NCBI GenBank assembly: GCA_963660385.1
Contig: CAVKWQ010000027.1
Coordinates: 1 to 21,769 of the forward strand
Direction: 5' to 3'
Length of the DNA: 21,769 nucleotides
Source of the DNA: Avelusimicrobium sp963660385
GTDB taxonomy: Bacteria; Elusimicrobiota; Elusimicrobia; Elusimicrobiales; Elusimicrobiaceae
In this document: positions 14,250 through 21,082 of the stretch, one piece after another
Layout: each line of letters begins with the position of its first letter
Numbering within the stretch: the first letter of the stretch is position 1
The notes under the pieces: generated by a model
The model's input: only the letters and a program-made list of their open reading frames with translations
Told to the model about the DNA's origin: nothing
The model's database searches: none
Program-made: the position numbers and the translations under genes

Positions 14250-15623
14250 TCAGTTCGTCCCCATTGCTTGGTTTAAATCCGCCACCGCAGACGCATAATC
14301 GTAGCGGGAAGTCAGCAGGCTCAGTTCTGCATCCGTATAAGCCACTTCGGCATCTTTGAGTTCAATCACGTCGCCAATGCCTTCGTTATAGCGGCCTTGG
14401 GCAAGGTCCAGGTTTTCCTTGGCCTTTTCCACATTTAACTCCGCTATCGGGATACTTTCCGCCGCTTCCTGCATTTTGATATACGCGCTTTGCACTTCCA
14501 AAAACACGTTATTAAGCAAACTGCGGTTATCGTTTAACGTATTTTCCAGCGAAATTTTGGCCTGTTTTACGCCGTTATACGTCTTAAAGGCGTTGAAAAT
14601 GGGCCACTCCACCGCGGCCAAGAGTTTGGTGTCCTCGTTATCCAAATAAAAATCGTCGCCGCTTTTGGTATAGCCCGCCGAAAAGGAGAAGGTGGGGAAA
14701 AAGCCCGCCTTGGCTTGGTTTAGTTTAATCTGGCTGATACGCACATCCGTGCGGGCAGATTCCACATCCGGGCGGTTAGCATAGGCCGTTTGGACGGCTT
14801 CGTCAAACGTCTTGGTAAACTTATCAAAGGAAGAAATATCAGCCACCTTTAATACGTCCGGCACCGTAATACCGAGCGAGTTCGCCAAGTCGGCCGAGGC
14901 GGTTTTGACCAAGTTTTTCGCGCGGATTAAACTTAATTCCTCGTTATTTAAATTTACCTCCGCCGTCGTAACATCTACCTTGGGGCGCAGGCCTAATTTA
15001 TAATAGGCTTCGGCGCGTTCGTACTGGTCCTTATACAAATCGCGCGACTTGGTGCGGATTTCTACCGCGCGCGAAGCAGAGAGGAGCGCATAATAATTCT
15101 TTTTAACGGTGCGGATTAAGTCGTTTTTTACGCTTTCCAAATTAAGTTTGCCCTGCTCTACCACTAACTTTTGCGTTTTAATGTTGCGGGCGATATCCGT
15201 AACCCCGCTGATAGACAAACTGGCCTGCGCATATACATTAGTATCGCCGTGGTCCGTGCGGGGGGAAGAACCCACCTTTTGCACATTGTAGCCTTGGCTC
15301 GCGCCGACGGATGCCGTGGGCAAAAATTCGGCCTTGGCCAAATTCAAATTGACTTCGGCATTTTGCAACTGCAACTGCGCCGCTACGGCCTTGGGGCTGT
15401 TGGCAAGCGCCAGTTGGATACAGTCATCCAGCGTAAGTTCCCGGGTGATATCCGGCAGGGGCTTTCCGTCCGCCCCGCGCGGCGTGATAGCCGGGGTAGT
15501 ATTTTTGACAGGGTCCTGCGTCGCCGGGCTGGCGGATTTTTCCACGGGCGTAATAACGGCCCCGTTCGCCAAAGCGCCGCCCATAAAGCAGGCTAAAAGA
15601 AGTAAATAACGAGAATATTTCAT
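14250..15623 (-). CDS. TolC-family outer-membrane efflux channel
   Basis: 457 residues. The signal peptide is MKYSRYLLLLACFMGGALA-N. Two repeats of the outer-membrane efflux protein fold follow: the first starts at ELTLDDCIQLALANSPKAVAAQLQL (about 63-88), the second in the DEAVQTAYANRPDVESARTD region. Long helical stretches in each would form the periplasmic tunnel, with beta strands between (SVGASQGYNV and FSFSAGYTKS). It is first of a four-gene operon with adaptor, ATPase and permease, making a self-contained tripartite exporter. The ATG lies six bases after TATAAT with no Shine-Dalgarno site. Confidence 0.93.
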   Translation of the reverse strand: MKYSRYLLLLACFMGGALANGAVITPVEKSASPATQDPVKNTTPAITPRGADGKPLPDITRELTLDDCIQLALANSPKAVAAQLQLQNAEVNLNLAKAEFLPTASVGASQGYNVQKVGSSPRTDHGDTNVYAQASLSISGVTDIARNIKTQKLVVEQGKLNLESVKNDLIRTVKKNYYALLSASRAVEIRTKSRDLYKDQYERAEAYYKLGLRPKVDVTTAEVNLNNEELSLIRAKNLVKTASADLANSLGITVPDVLKVADISSFDKFTKTFDEAVQTAYANRPDVESARTDVRISQIKLNQAKAGFFPTFSFSAGYTKSGDDFYLDNEDTKLLAAVEWPIFNAFKTYNGVKQAKISLENTLNDNRSLLNNVFLEVQSAYIKMQEAAESIPIAELNVEKAKENLDLAQGRYNEGIGDVIELKDAEVAYTDAELSLLTSRYDYASAVADLNQAMGTN

Positions 15624-15629
15624 ACTTAT

Positions 15630-15635
15630 ATTATA
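15630..15635 (-). promoter_or_regulatory. -10 element of the efflux operon, predicted leaderless
   Basis: A perfect TATAAT on the minus strand, then six bases (ATAAGT), then the ATG at 15623. No good -35 box at the usual spacing. Confidence 0.6.
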
Positions 15636-15764
15636 TAAATTCCCTTGTATAGTTAGGCGGCAAACTCCCCGCCGCTATTTGTAAAACACCAAAAGGCCAC
15701 ATTTTATTGCATTTATTTTCGGGCCCCCAAAATAAACCCTTTTATGATAATATATATAAGGTAT

Positions 15765-16097
15765 ATGTGGAAACCTATTCTTTTGCTGTGCGCCTCCAAC
15801 CTGTTTATGACAATGGCTTGGTACGGACATTTAAAATTTAAAAACAAAGCCCTTTGGCTGGTTATTTTAGCCAGTTGGGGGATTGCGTTTTTTGAATACT
15901 GCCTGCAAGTGCCGGCGAACCGCATCGGCAGCAATTACTTTTCGGTTACCCAATTAAAGGTAATGCAAGAGGTCATCACGCTGGCCGTGTTTGCGGGGTT
16001 TTCGGCGGTGTATTTTAAAGAAAGTTTCAAGTGGAACCACCTCGTTGGCTTTTTGTGCTTGGTGGCGGCGGTATTTTTTGTATTTAAAAAATGGTAA
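15765..16097 (+). CDS. DUF486 / DMT-family small membrane protein
   Basis: 110 residues, four hydrophobic segments: WKPILLLCASNLFMTMAWYGHL, WLVILASWGIAFFEYCLQVPANRIG, LKVMQEVITLAVFAGFSAVYF and HLVGFLCLVAAVFFVF. Motif stretches FMTMAWYGHLKF, EYCLQVPANRIG and QLKVMQEVITL are as I recall for DUF486, a short relative of the drug/metabolite transporter group of unknown function. The ATG at 15765 (MWKPILLL) is preferred over 15744. AAGG lies a few bases upstream, and a TATATA six bases upstream may be a -10. The stop codon overlaps the -10-like element of the next gene. Confidence 0.85.
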   Translation: MWKPILLLCASNLFMTMAWYGHLKFKNKALWLVILASWGIAFFEYCLQVPANRIGSNYFSVTQLKVMQEVITLAVFAGFSAVYFKESFKWNHLVGFLCLVAAVFFVFKKW

Positions 16098-16100
16098 GAT
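16095..16100 (+). promoter_or_regulatory. -10 element of the dCMP deaminase gene inside the preceding stop codon
   Basis: TGG-TAAGAT, in which TAA is the stop of the DUF486 gene, is followed by six bases and the ATG at 16107. The TGN extension and spacing match the other predicted leaderless starts. Confidence 0.45.
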
Positions 16101-16106
16101 AGCCCT

Positions 16107-16622
16107 ATGAAGAACAAACATCGGCTGTTTATTAAAATGGCGGAACTGGTGGCCGACCAGTCCACCTGCTGCCGTTTGCAGGTAGGCGCGGTATTGGTAA
16201 AAGATAACCGCGTAATCAGTATGGGGTTTAACGGTACTCCCACCGGGCAGCGGCACTGCGAGGAAAACTTCCGCGCCGTTTACGAAGCCCATTACCGGGA
16301 CAAATTCCCTACTTTTATTGATTTTGTCGCCAGCCGCACTTTCTACGATTTGCACGGCAAGTGGTCCATTGAAAACGAACTCCACGCCGAGCAAAACGCC
16401 ATTTCTTTTGCCGCCAAAAACGGCATTGCCACGCAGGGCTCCTCGGTATATGTTACCTGGTCCCCGTGCGTGCATTGTGCCAAGGTAATCGTCAGCGCAG
16501 GCATTAAAAAGGTGTTCTATAAAAACCAGTACGACCGCAGCCAGGAAGGCATTTATTTCCTGTCGCGCAACGGCATAGAGTGCCGCCAACTTACAGAGGA
16601 GGATATCGCCGCCAACCCGTAG
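16107..16622 (+). CDS. dCMP deaminase family protein (ComEB-like)
   Basis: 171 residues. The cytidine/deoxycytidylate deaminase zinc site is complete: HAEQNAI (His93, Glu95) and SPCVHCAKVI (Pro120, Cys121, Cys124). TCCRLQVGAVLVKDNRVISMGFNGTP (20-45) is the dCMP-deaminase N-terminal core, and HCEENF follows. The enzyme converts dCMP to dUMP, supplying dTMP synthesis; some family members act in late competence (ComEB) or as other deaminases. Cytoplasmic. It may form part of one plus-strand series with the genes on both sides, each having its own -10-like site. Confidence 0.92.
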   Translation: MKNKHRLFIKMAELVADQSTCCRLQVGAVLVKDNRVISMGFNGTPTGQRHCEENFRAVYEAHYRDKFPTFIDFVASRTFYDLHGKWSIENELHAEQNAISFAAKNGIATQGSSVYVTWSPCVHCAKVIVSAGIKKVFYKNQYDRSQEGIYFLSRNGIECRQLTEEDIAANP

Positions 16623-16648
16623 ACTTTCGGTTCCGGCCCGATATTTAC

Positions 16649-16654
16649 TATAAT
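16649..16654 (+). promoter_or_regulatory. -10 element of the TPR-protein gene, predicted leaderless
   Basis: A perfect TATAAT, then AAAGAT (six bases), then the ATG at 16661. No Shine-Dalgarno site of usual strength and no clear -35 box. Confidence 0.6.
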
Positions 16655-16660
16655 AAAGAT

Positions 16661-17320
16661 ATGACTAAAAAAATTACTGCTCCGGTTGAAGAAAAAGATT
16701 TTATTTTGTCGTCGCTTATTTCCGCCCTGGACTTTTGCAAAAAAAACAAAAAGGGCGTTTTGACGGCCCTCGGTATTTTGGTATTGGCCGCCGTTATCGG
16801 TTATGCGTACAGCACGCACGTTAAAAACGTAACTGAAAAATCTTGGGCGGCTTATTATACAGCGCAAGTACAGGTGCTGGGCGGAAACCAAGAGGAAGGC
16901 TTTAAACAGATTGATGCGCTCAATGCGGATTTTCCGGGTTCGGACGCCGCCGAGTACGCCCAACTTTTTAAAGGCGATATGCTCTACGCCAGCGAAAACT
17001 TTGCCCAAGCGGCCGATGTATATAAACCGCTGACGGGTTCCACCAATGAAACCGTTTACACGGTGGCTTCGCTCTCGTTGGCTTCCAGCCTGCAAGCCGC
17101 CAAAGATTACAAGGCCTCCGCCGAAGAAATGACGAAATTTATCAAGCAAAACCCGAAGAGTTTCGCCTTGCCGCAAGCCTATTTAACCTTGGCTCTTAGC
17201 CAAGAACTGGCCGGCAACAAAACCGAAGCGTTAGAGGCTTATAAACACTTGGTGGAAAACTACGCCAAAACCTATTTTGGCAGCGTAGCCAAGGATAAAA
17301 TTAAAGAATTGCAGAAATAG
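16661..17320 (+). CDS. Membrane-anchored TPR protein (YfgM-like)
   Basis: 219 residues. ATG at 16661 is chosen by the TATAAT spacing; the longer frame from 16580 overlaps the previous gene and is rejected. A cytoplasmic N-terminus of about 30 residues is followed by one span (about 33-50, VLTALGILVLAAVIGYAYS) and a periplasmic helical repeat domain. TPR-like pairs are visible in AAYYTAQVQVLGGNQEEGFKQIDAL, AEYAQLFKGDMLYASENFAQAADVYKPL and AYLTLALSQELAGNKTEALEAYKHLVENY. The layout is that of YfgM/tetratricopeptide proteins that assist envelope protein folding near the Sec translocon; a role here is inferred from architecture only. It ends at a strong terminator. Confidence 0.82.
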   Translation: MTKKITAPVEEKDFILSSLISALDFCKKNKKGVLTALGILVLAAVIGYAYSTHVKNVTEKSWAAYYTAQVQVLGGNQEEGFKQIDALNADFPGSDAAEYAQLFKGDMLYASENFAQAADVYKPLTGSTNETVYTVASLSLASSLQAAKDYKASAEEMTKFIKQNPKSFALPQAYLTLALSQELAGNKTEALEAYKHLVENYAKTYFGSVAKDKIKELQK

Positions 17321-17331
17321 TTTTGCCGCAT

Positions 17332-17364
17332 ACCCCGCCGATACTTATCCGGCGGGGTTTTTTT
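17332..17364 (+). terminator. Intrinsic terminator after the TPR-protein gene
   Basis: A 9-bp perfect stem (ACCCCGCCG with CGGCGGGGT) and a run of seven T, 12 bases past the stop codon. Confidence 0.92.
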
Positions 17365-17400
17365 GTGTAACCCGGGGAAACCCGTAAAACAAGGAGATGT

Positions 17401-18636
17401 ATGTTAAAAAAGTTATCAGCCGTACTGATGTTATCCGTCCTGCTGGCCGATTTTTCTTACGGAGCCGGATTTGGTTTGTATGAATACAGCGCACGCGGTA
17501 CCGCAATGGGCGGCGCCACGGTAGCCAACAAGGCAGAACCTGCCTCTTTGGCGGTGAACCCCGCGCTCATCACCGAACTGGACGGCACCCAAGCCCAACT
17601 GGGGCTTACCGTCGTAACCGCTAACGCCAAAACCACCGTGGCCGGGCAAAAGCGCGGCCTTAAAAGAGATATTTGGTATTTGCCCAATTTTTACATTACC
17701 CAAAAATGGAGCGACCAAGTGTCCGTGGGTTTAGGCGGATTTTCCCGCTATGGTTTGGGCGGGGAATATGATGACCCCGTTGAAACGTGGTTGGGAAGTA
17801 ACTTGGCCTATAAAGTAAAACTGGAAACCTTTTCCTTCACGCCGACGATTGCCGTAAAAGCCAATGACGAATTTTCCGTGGCTATGGGCTTGGAAGCAAT
17901 GGTAATCGGGTTTACCCAAAACTCTTATTTTAACTTGGGGGCCCTGTACGGAAGCACCAATTCCCAATACGAAATCAGCGGTTCTGGCGTCAGTTGGGGG
18001 GGAAACTTCTCCTTTATCTACCGCCCCGAGTGGGCCGAAAAGTGGTCCTTGGGCGCAATGTACCGCACCAAAGTAAAACAAAAACTTAACGGACGCATTA
18101 ATGCTAATGGTAACACCATTAATGTTATTAACATCCACGGCGCAGATGCCGAAGGGGCCATTACCTTGCCCGATAGTTTAACGGCGGGTGTTTCGTTCCG
18201 CCCGACGGAAGATTTGATTTTGGAAGCCGGTATCGTGGGGACCTTTTGGAGCGCATACGACCAAATTCTTATCCAATATAAAGACAGCGAATCCAGCCCT
18301 GTAATCCGCAACCAGAAAAAATACCAAGATACCTACCGCTTAAATTTTGGGGCGGAATATAACCTGAACCCAAATTGGGCCGTCCGCGCGGGCTACGTAT
18401 TTGATAAATCGCCTATTAACAAGCACGAAATGGACACCCTCGTTCCGGTGGACGACCGCCACATTGCCAGCGTAGGCGCGGGCTATCATAACGATACTTG
18501 GAGCGTGGACTTGTCCTACTCGCACGTTTTTGCCCGCAGTTTGAGTGGCAGATCGGAACAACTGCAAAGTTTACCGATGAAATACACCGACGGCAGAAGC
18601 GATATGTACGGCTTGACCGTTGGCTATAAATTCTAG
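17401..18636 (+). CDS. OmpP1/FadL-family outer-membrane porin
   Basis: 411 residues. The signal peptide is MLKKLSAVLMLSVLLADFSYG-A. The mature start AGFGLYEYSARGTAMGGATVANKAEPASLAVNPA is the FadL/TodX N-terminal hatch (GlyXX...G.A.GGA...D/E..S...NPA). The rest is alternating beta strands with aromatic girdles, and the last residue is Phe (LTVGYKF), the barrel-assembly signal. FadL proteins let hydrophobic compounds such as long-chain fatty acids cross the outer membrane. AAGGAGATGT immediately before the ATG is a strong ribosome site, unlike the upstream leaderless genes. Candidate promoter elements after the preceding terminator are weak. It ends at a bidirectional terminator. Confidence 0.92.
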   Translation: MLKKLSAVLMLSVLLADFSYGAGFGLYEYSARGTAMGGATVANKAEPASLAVNPALITELDGTQAQLGLTVVTANAKTTVAGQKRGLKRDIWYLPNFYITQKWSDQVSVGLGGFSRYGLGGEYDDPVETWLGSNLAYKVKLETFSFTPTIAVKANDEFSVAMGLEAMVIGFTQNSYFNLGALYGSTNSQYEISGSGVSWGGNFSFIYRPEWAEKWSLGAMYRTKVKQKLNGRINANGNTINVINIHGADAEGAITLPDSLTAGVSFRPTEDLILEAGIVGTFWSAYDQILIQYKDSESSPVIRNQKKYQDTYRLNFGAEYNLNPNWAVRAGYVFDKSPINKHEMDTLVPVDDRHIASVGAGYHNDTWSVDLSYSHVFARSLSGRSEQLQSLPMKYTDGRSDMYGLTVGYKF

Positions 18637-18654
18637 CAGTATTGTTGTACCCGT

Positions 18655-18686
18655 TAAAAAACCCGCCCTATTCGGGCGGGTTTTGT
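18655..18686. terminator. Bidirectional terminator between FadL-type and second pilin genes
   Basis: A perfect 9-bp stem (18660-18668 with 18674-18682, AACCCGCCC) and loop TATTC, with T-rich flanks on both strands, between convergent genes. Confidence 0.9.
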
Positions 18687-18703
18687 TGTTTATAAGAGGC
18701 GGA

Positions 18704-19285
18704 TTACGGCATTATATACCACCCGTCAGAAGCAGACAGTTCGTGTATCGCCACCGTGGTTTGCTCTCCGCCCAAACTTTTAATTAATTTATAGTTAGGA
18801 TTATAAATACTGTTTGCAGCACAAACAGTTTTGCCAGGAAGTTTGGGGGAGTGTTCCAAGTGAATAATACACCGCAAGTTCAAATTTTTTTCAACTACAT
18901 CAATGTCGTCGTACCCCTTGGAAGCATAAGGCCGCCCGCCATTATAATCAATAGAAAAGCCGTCGCACTTCTGTTGGTCGTGCCCCCTGGGGGAACAACC
19001 CGCAATCTCTACATCCACCCCGTCCAAAGTATCGGGCGGATATTCCCCATTAGCCAAATAATAGGCTTCCAACGCCGTCTTTAATGGGCGTAACGTCATC
19101 ATTATTTTTTGATACCGGGCTTTTCCGACGGCTACTTTGTATTGTGGTACCGCCACCGAGGCCAATATACCAATGATAAGGACGACGACTAATAGTTCTA
19201 TAAGCGTAAAGCCACTACTAACAACCCACGCGGTAGATCCTGAAACCCTGCGGGCCGCCCGTTCAGGATGACCTTCTTTTTTCAT
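18704..19285 (-). CDS. Type IV pilin-like protein with repeat-encoded long prepilin leader
   Basis: 193 residues. The mature start FTLIELLVVVLIIGILASVAVPQY with Glu5 is canonical, and the globular part has several cysteines (CSPRGHDQQKC, LRCIIH, VCAAN). The leader is odd: 25 residues (MKKEGHPERAARRVSGST then AWVVSSG) instead of the four of the first pilin, because codons 4-18 are an in-frame palindromic repeat. Cleavage would fall between Gly25 and Phe26. The only ATG between the putative promoter and the pilin core is at 19285; a GGGGA about 12 bases upstream comes from another repeat. The frame stays open to 19588, so translation from further upstream cannot be excluded. Expression and processing are uncertain. 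Confidence 0.85.
   Translation of the reverse strand: MKKEGHPERAARRVSGSTAWVVSSGFTLIELLVVVLIIGILASVAVPQYKVAVGKARYQKIMMTLRPLKTALEAYYLANGEYPPDTLDGVDVEIAGCSPRGHDQQKCDGFSIDYNGGRPYASKGYDDIDVVEKNLNLRCIIHLEHSPKLPGKTVCAANSIYNPNYKLIKSLGGEQTTVAIHELSASDGWYIMP
19235..19272 (-). repeat. Palindromic repeat inside the pilin coding sequence
   Basis: ATCCTGAA (19237-19244) and TTCAGGAT (19262-19269) are a perfect 8-bp stem. The loop ACCCTGCGGGCCGCCCG matches the loop of the non-coding copy at 10727-10769. On the minus strand it is translated as EGHPERAARRVSGST, between MKK and the pilin core. Confidence 0.85.
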
Positions 19286-19291
19286 AAAGTC

Positions 19292-19348
19292 GTTATCCCC
19301 GAGTGTTTGGCGACCCGCTAGGGTGCGGCCCGCAGGGTTCGGAAATCC
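19292..19348. repeat. Hybrid palindromic repeat just upstream of the second pilin start
   Basis: GTTATCCCCGAGTGTTTGG at the left and GGTTCGGAAATCC at the right recall family ends; the centre has the GCGGCCCGCAGGGTT loop core. The arms no longer match fully (CCCCGA against TCGGAA), as in a copy mixed from two relatives. Confidence 0.55.
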
Positions 19349-19360
19349 GTTGTTATTGTC

Positions 19361-19386
19361 GTCATCCCAGGCGTGGACCTGGGATC
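19361..19386. repeat. GTCAT/GATC palindromic repeat copy
   Basis: ATCCCAGG (19364-19371) pairs perfectly with CCTGGGAT (19378-19385), loop CGTGGA; the GTCAT head lies at the left. Confidence 0.75.
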
Positions 19387-19423
19387 CAGTCTGTTTATTA
19401 GAGAAACTCTTTGTTTTATTTCT

Positions 19424-19463
19424 GGATTCCGGGTTCCCGCCCGTATGCGGGCCCCGGAATGAC
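19424..19463. repeat. GTCAT/GATC palindromic repeat copy, nested
   Basis: ATTCCGGG (19426-19433) pairs with CCCGGAAT (19453-19460), and inside it CCCGC pairs with GCGGG around CCGTAT. ATGAC closes the right end. Confidence 0.75.
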
Positions 19464-19478
19464 AACAAAGATAACGAC

Positions 19479-19520
19479 AGATCCCCGAACGCTCCGCACC
19501 AGCAGTTCCTCGGGAATGAC
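19479..19520. repeat. GTCAT/GATC palindromic repeat copy, imperfect
   Basis: GATCCCCGA at the left and TCGGGAATGAC at the right form an imperfect stem; the loop contains GCTCCGC, as in the copy at 10537. Confidence 0.6.
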
Positions 19521-19574
19521 AAAGTATTCCACCCTCTTAATAAGTGGCCTAATCGGCCCGTATTCGCGTTTTTC

Positions 19575-19580
19575 ATTATA
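19575..19580 (-). promoter_or_regulatory. Putative -10 element of the second pilin gene
   Basis: A perfect TATAAT on the minus strand about 290 bases upstream of the pilin ATG; the intervening DNA is almost all repeats. No convincing -35 box. A perfect inverted repeat lies directly upstream. Confidence 0.4.
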
Positions 19581-19587
19581 CCCACCA

Positions 19588-19627
19588 TTTTTGATAAATT
19601 TTGCTACAACTCAAAATTTATCAAAAA
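19588..19627. repeat. Perfect 16-bp AT-rich inverted repeat
   Basis: TTTTTGATAAATTTTG (19588-19603) and CAAAATTTATCAAAAA (19612-19627) around an eight-base loop. A tract of twelve A (19623-19634) overlaps the right arm. On neither strand does a T-run follow the 3' arm, so it is not a standard terminator. Its place just upstream of the TATAAT suggests an operator or UP-like element. Confidence 0.65.
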
Positions 19628-19690
19628 AAAAAAACGAGTCAAGCCCTTTTAAAGCAGGCAAGCCAACATACAGGATTTTTTCAACAAGAA

Positions 19691-20704
19691 TTACAACAGG
19701 CCGACTTTTTCCAGCAGTTTTTGTACGAGACGGGATACCGCGTATTCTTTTACATCTTGGGCGGACACGCGGACAAATTCCTCCGGCACCGGGAAAGAGG
19801 GGGGAAGCGAAACCTTCCGCAAATCCGCATAAATCACGCGGTGGGAAAGGACGTGCTTGACGGGGGCCGCCAGCAACTGGGGCTTTTTTAGCCAAGCAGC
19901 CCTGGGCAGCGGGTCCGCCCCGGCGGTGGTTTCCAGCAATGGGGGCTCATATAAATTTTGCCAAATGTCGCCCGCACCGCGCTTATGCAGCCAAGTATTT
20001 TTGCCCTGCTCTACATATATATAGTGGAAGTAGCGCACGGAAATTTTGGTCTTTTGCTGTTTTACGGGGAATTTTTCCACCTGCCCGTTTTGGTGCGCCT
20101 TACATTGCTCCGCCAGCGGGCAAAGCAAGCATTGGGGGGACGCGGGCGTGCAAACCATCGCGCCGAAGTCCATTATGGCCTGGTTGTAATCGTCCGGGTG
20201 GGTTTTATCAAGCAACTTTTGGGCCAGCACGGAAAACTCCTTCTTGCCTGCGGGGGAATCTATCGGCGTTTTGATTTCAAACACGCGGGCAAGCACCCGA
20301 TAGACATTTCCGTCCAGCACCGCATAAGGCATTTTGTAAGCAAAGGAGCAAATCGCCGCGGCGGTATAGTCGCCCACGCCCTTTAACGCGCGAACGCCCT
20401 CATAAGTGGAGGGGAAAACGCCGTGCATACTTTTGGCGGCCGCGTGCAAATTCCGCGCGCGGGAATAGTAGCCCAAGCCCTGCCAATATTTCAGAACTTC
20501 GTCCTCGTCGGCTTCGGCCAGCGCGGCGGGGGTTGGAAAGCGCTCCGCAAAGCGCATATAATAGGAAAGGCCCTGCGCCACGCGGGTTTGCTGTAAGATG
20601 ATTTCGGAAAGCCAAATCAAATACGGGTCCCGCGTGTGCCGCCAAGGCAAATCACGCTTGTTTTGCTGGTACCAGGTTAGCAAAAGTGCGGAGAAAGTGC
20701 TCAT
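19691..20704 (-). CDS. mutY: A/G-specific adenine DNA glycosylase MutY
   Basis: 337 residues. The HhH-GPD glycosylase domain shows the catalytic Glu in SEIILQQTRV, the helix-hairpin-helix LKGVGDYTAAAI and the catalytic Asp in AVLDGNVYRVLAR. The [4Fe-4S] cluster site CTPASPQCLLCPLAEQC has the family spacing C-x6-C-x2-C-x5-C. The C-terminal Nudix-like domain, which reads 8-oxoG, has DIWQNLYEPPLLE and PVKHVLSHRVI. It removes adenine mispaired with 8-oxoguanine. The start at 20704 (MSTFSALLLTWYQ) is placed six bases after TACAAT; the 89-codon upstream extension has no support. No clear terminator separates it from the downstream pilin region. Confidence 0.96.
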   Translation of the reverse strand: MSTFSALLLTWYQQNKRDLPWRHTRDPYLIWLSEIILQQTRVAQGLSYYMRFAERFPTPAALAEADEDEVLKYWQGLGYYSRARNLHAAAKSMHGVFPSTYEGVRALKGVGDYTAAAICSFAYKMPYAVLDGNVYRVLARVFEIKTPIDSPAGKKEFSVLAQKLLDKTHPDDYNQAIMDFGAMVCTPASPQCLLCPLAEQCKAHQNGQVEKFPVKQQKTKISVRYFHYIYVEQGKNTWLHKRGAGDIWQNLYEPPLLETTAGADPLPRAAWLKKPQLLAAPVKHVLSHRVIYADLRKVSLPPSFPVPEEFVRVSAQDVKEYAVSRLVQKLLEKVGLL

Positions 20705-20710
20705 ATATAG

Positions 20711-20716
20711 ATTGTA
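20711..20716 (-). promoter_or_regulatory. -10-like element of mutY, predicted leaderless
   Basis: TACAAT on the minus strand, six bases (CTATAT), then the ATG at 20704. No Shine-Dalgarno site; the upstream -35 position is G+C-rich and has no match. Confidence 0.5.
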
Positions 20717-21082
20717 GAATTTTAAGAGGGGGCGCGCGCGAATATTTGCAGGGGATTTAGGGGTTTCTAGGTGGTAGGCCGGACATACTGGCCAAAAAGC
20801 CCGGTTATTTGGAGCCCGCCCAGCAAGGGGGAAAACTGCATAAAAAAGAAACGTGATTACAACAGAACCCTCGGTTATTTTACACCGCGCGAACGAGGGC
20901 CGCCGTCGTATATGGTAGGCGGCTGTTCGCTGGCCGCCGTGGTCATTTTTTCGTTTGGACGGGGCCACCAATGGGGGGGGAAATTTTCCCGTCTTGGGCG
21001 TTATAGGGCCTAGTTGTGTGCGCGGGCCCCTCGTGGAATTGCTCCTTGTACGCTCCCGTTTCCGGCACCACTTCCGCCAACT
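20717..21082. other. Intergenic stretch without recognised gene
   Basis: About 365 bases of mixed composition. Frames are open on both strands in places, but none has a ribosome site, recognisable motif or good start. GCCGCC and GGCGGC near 20910-20930 could pair, and GGCCGCC occurs twice. No tRNA-like cloverleaf or palindromic repeat of the local family was found. It may be a decayed gene. Confidence 0.5.

Noticed and set aside
15954..16589. Antisense frame of 211 codons over DUF486 and dCMP deaminase genes
   Set aside because: Both sense genes have clear family motifs; the antisense protein has none and crosses both genes.
19588..19634. Terminator for mutY
   Set aside because: The hairpin has its T-rich stretch before the stem on the minus strand, not after, and the stem is AT-only, so an intrinsic terminator cannot be claimed.
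20705..20971. N-terminal extension of MutY by 89 residues
   Set aside because: MutY proteins start close to the WYQQNKRDLPWR segment; the extension crosses the -10-like element and has no family similarity.
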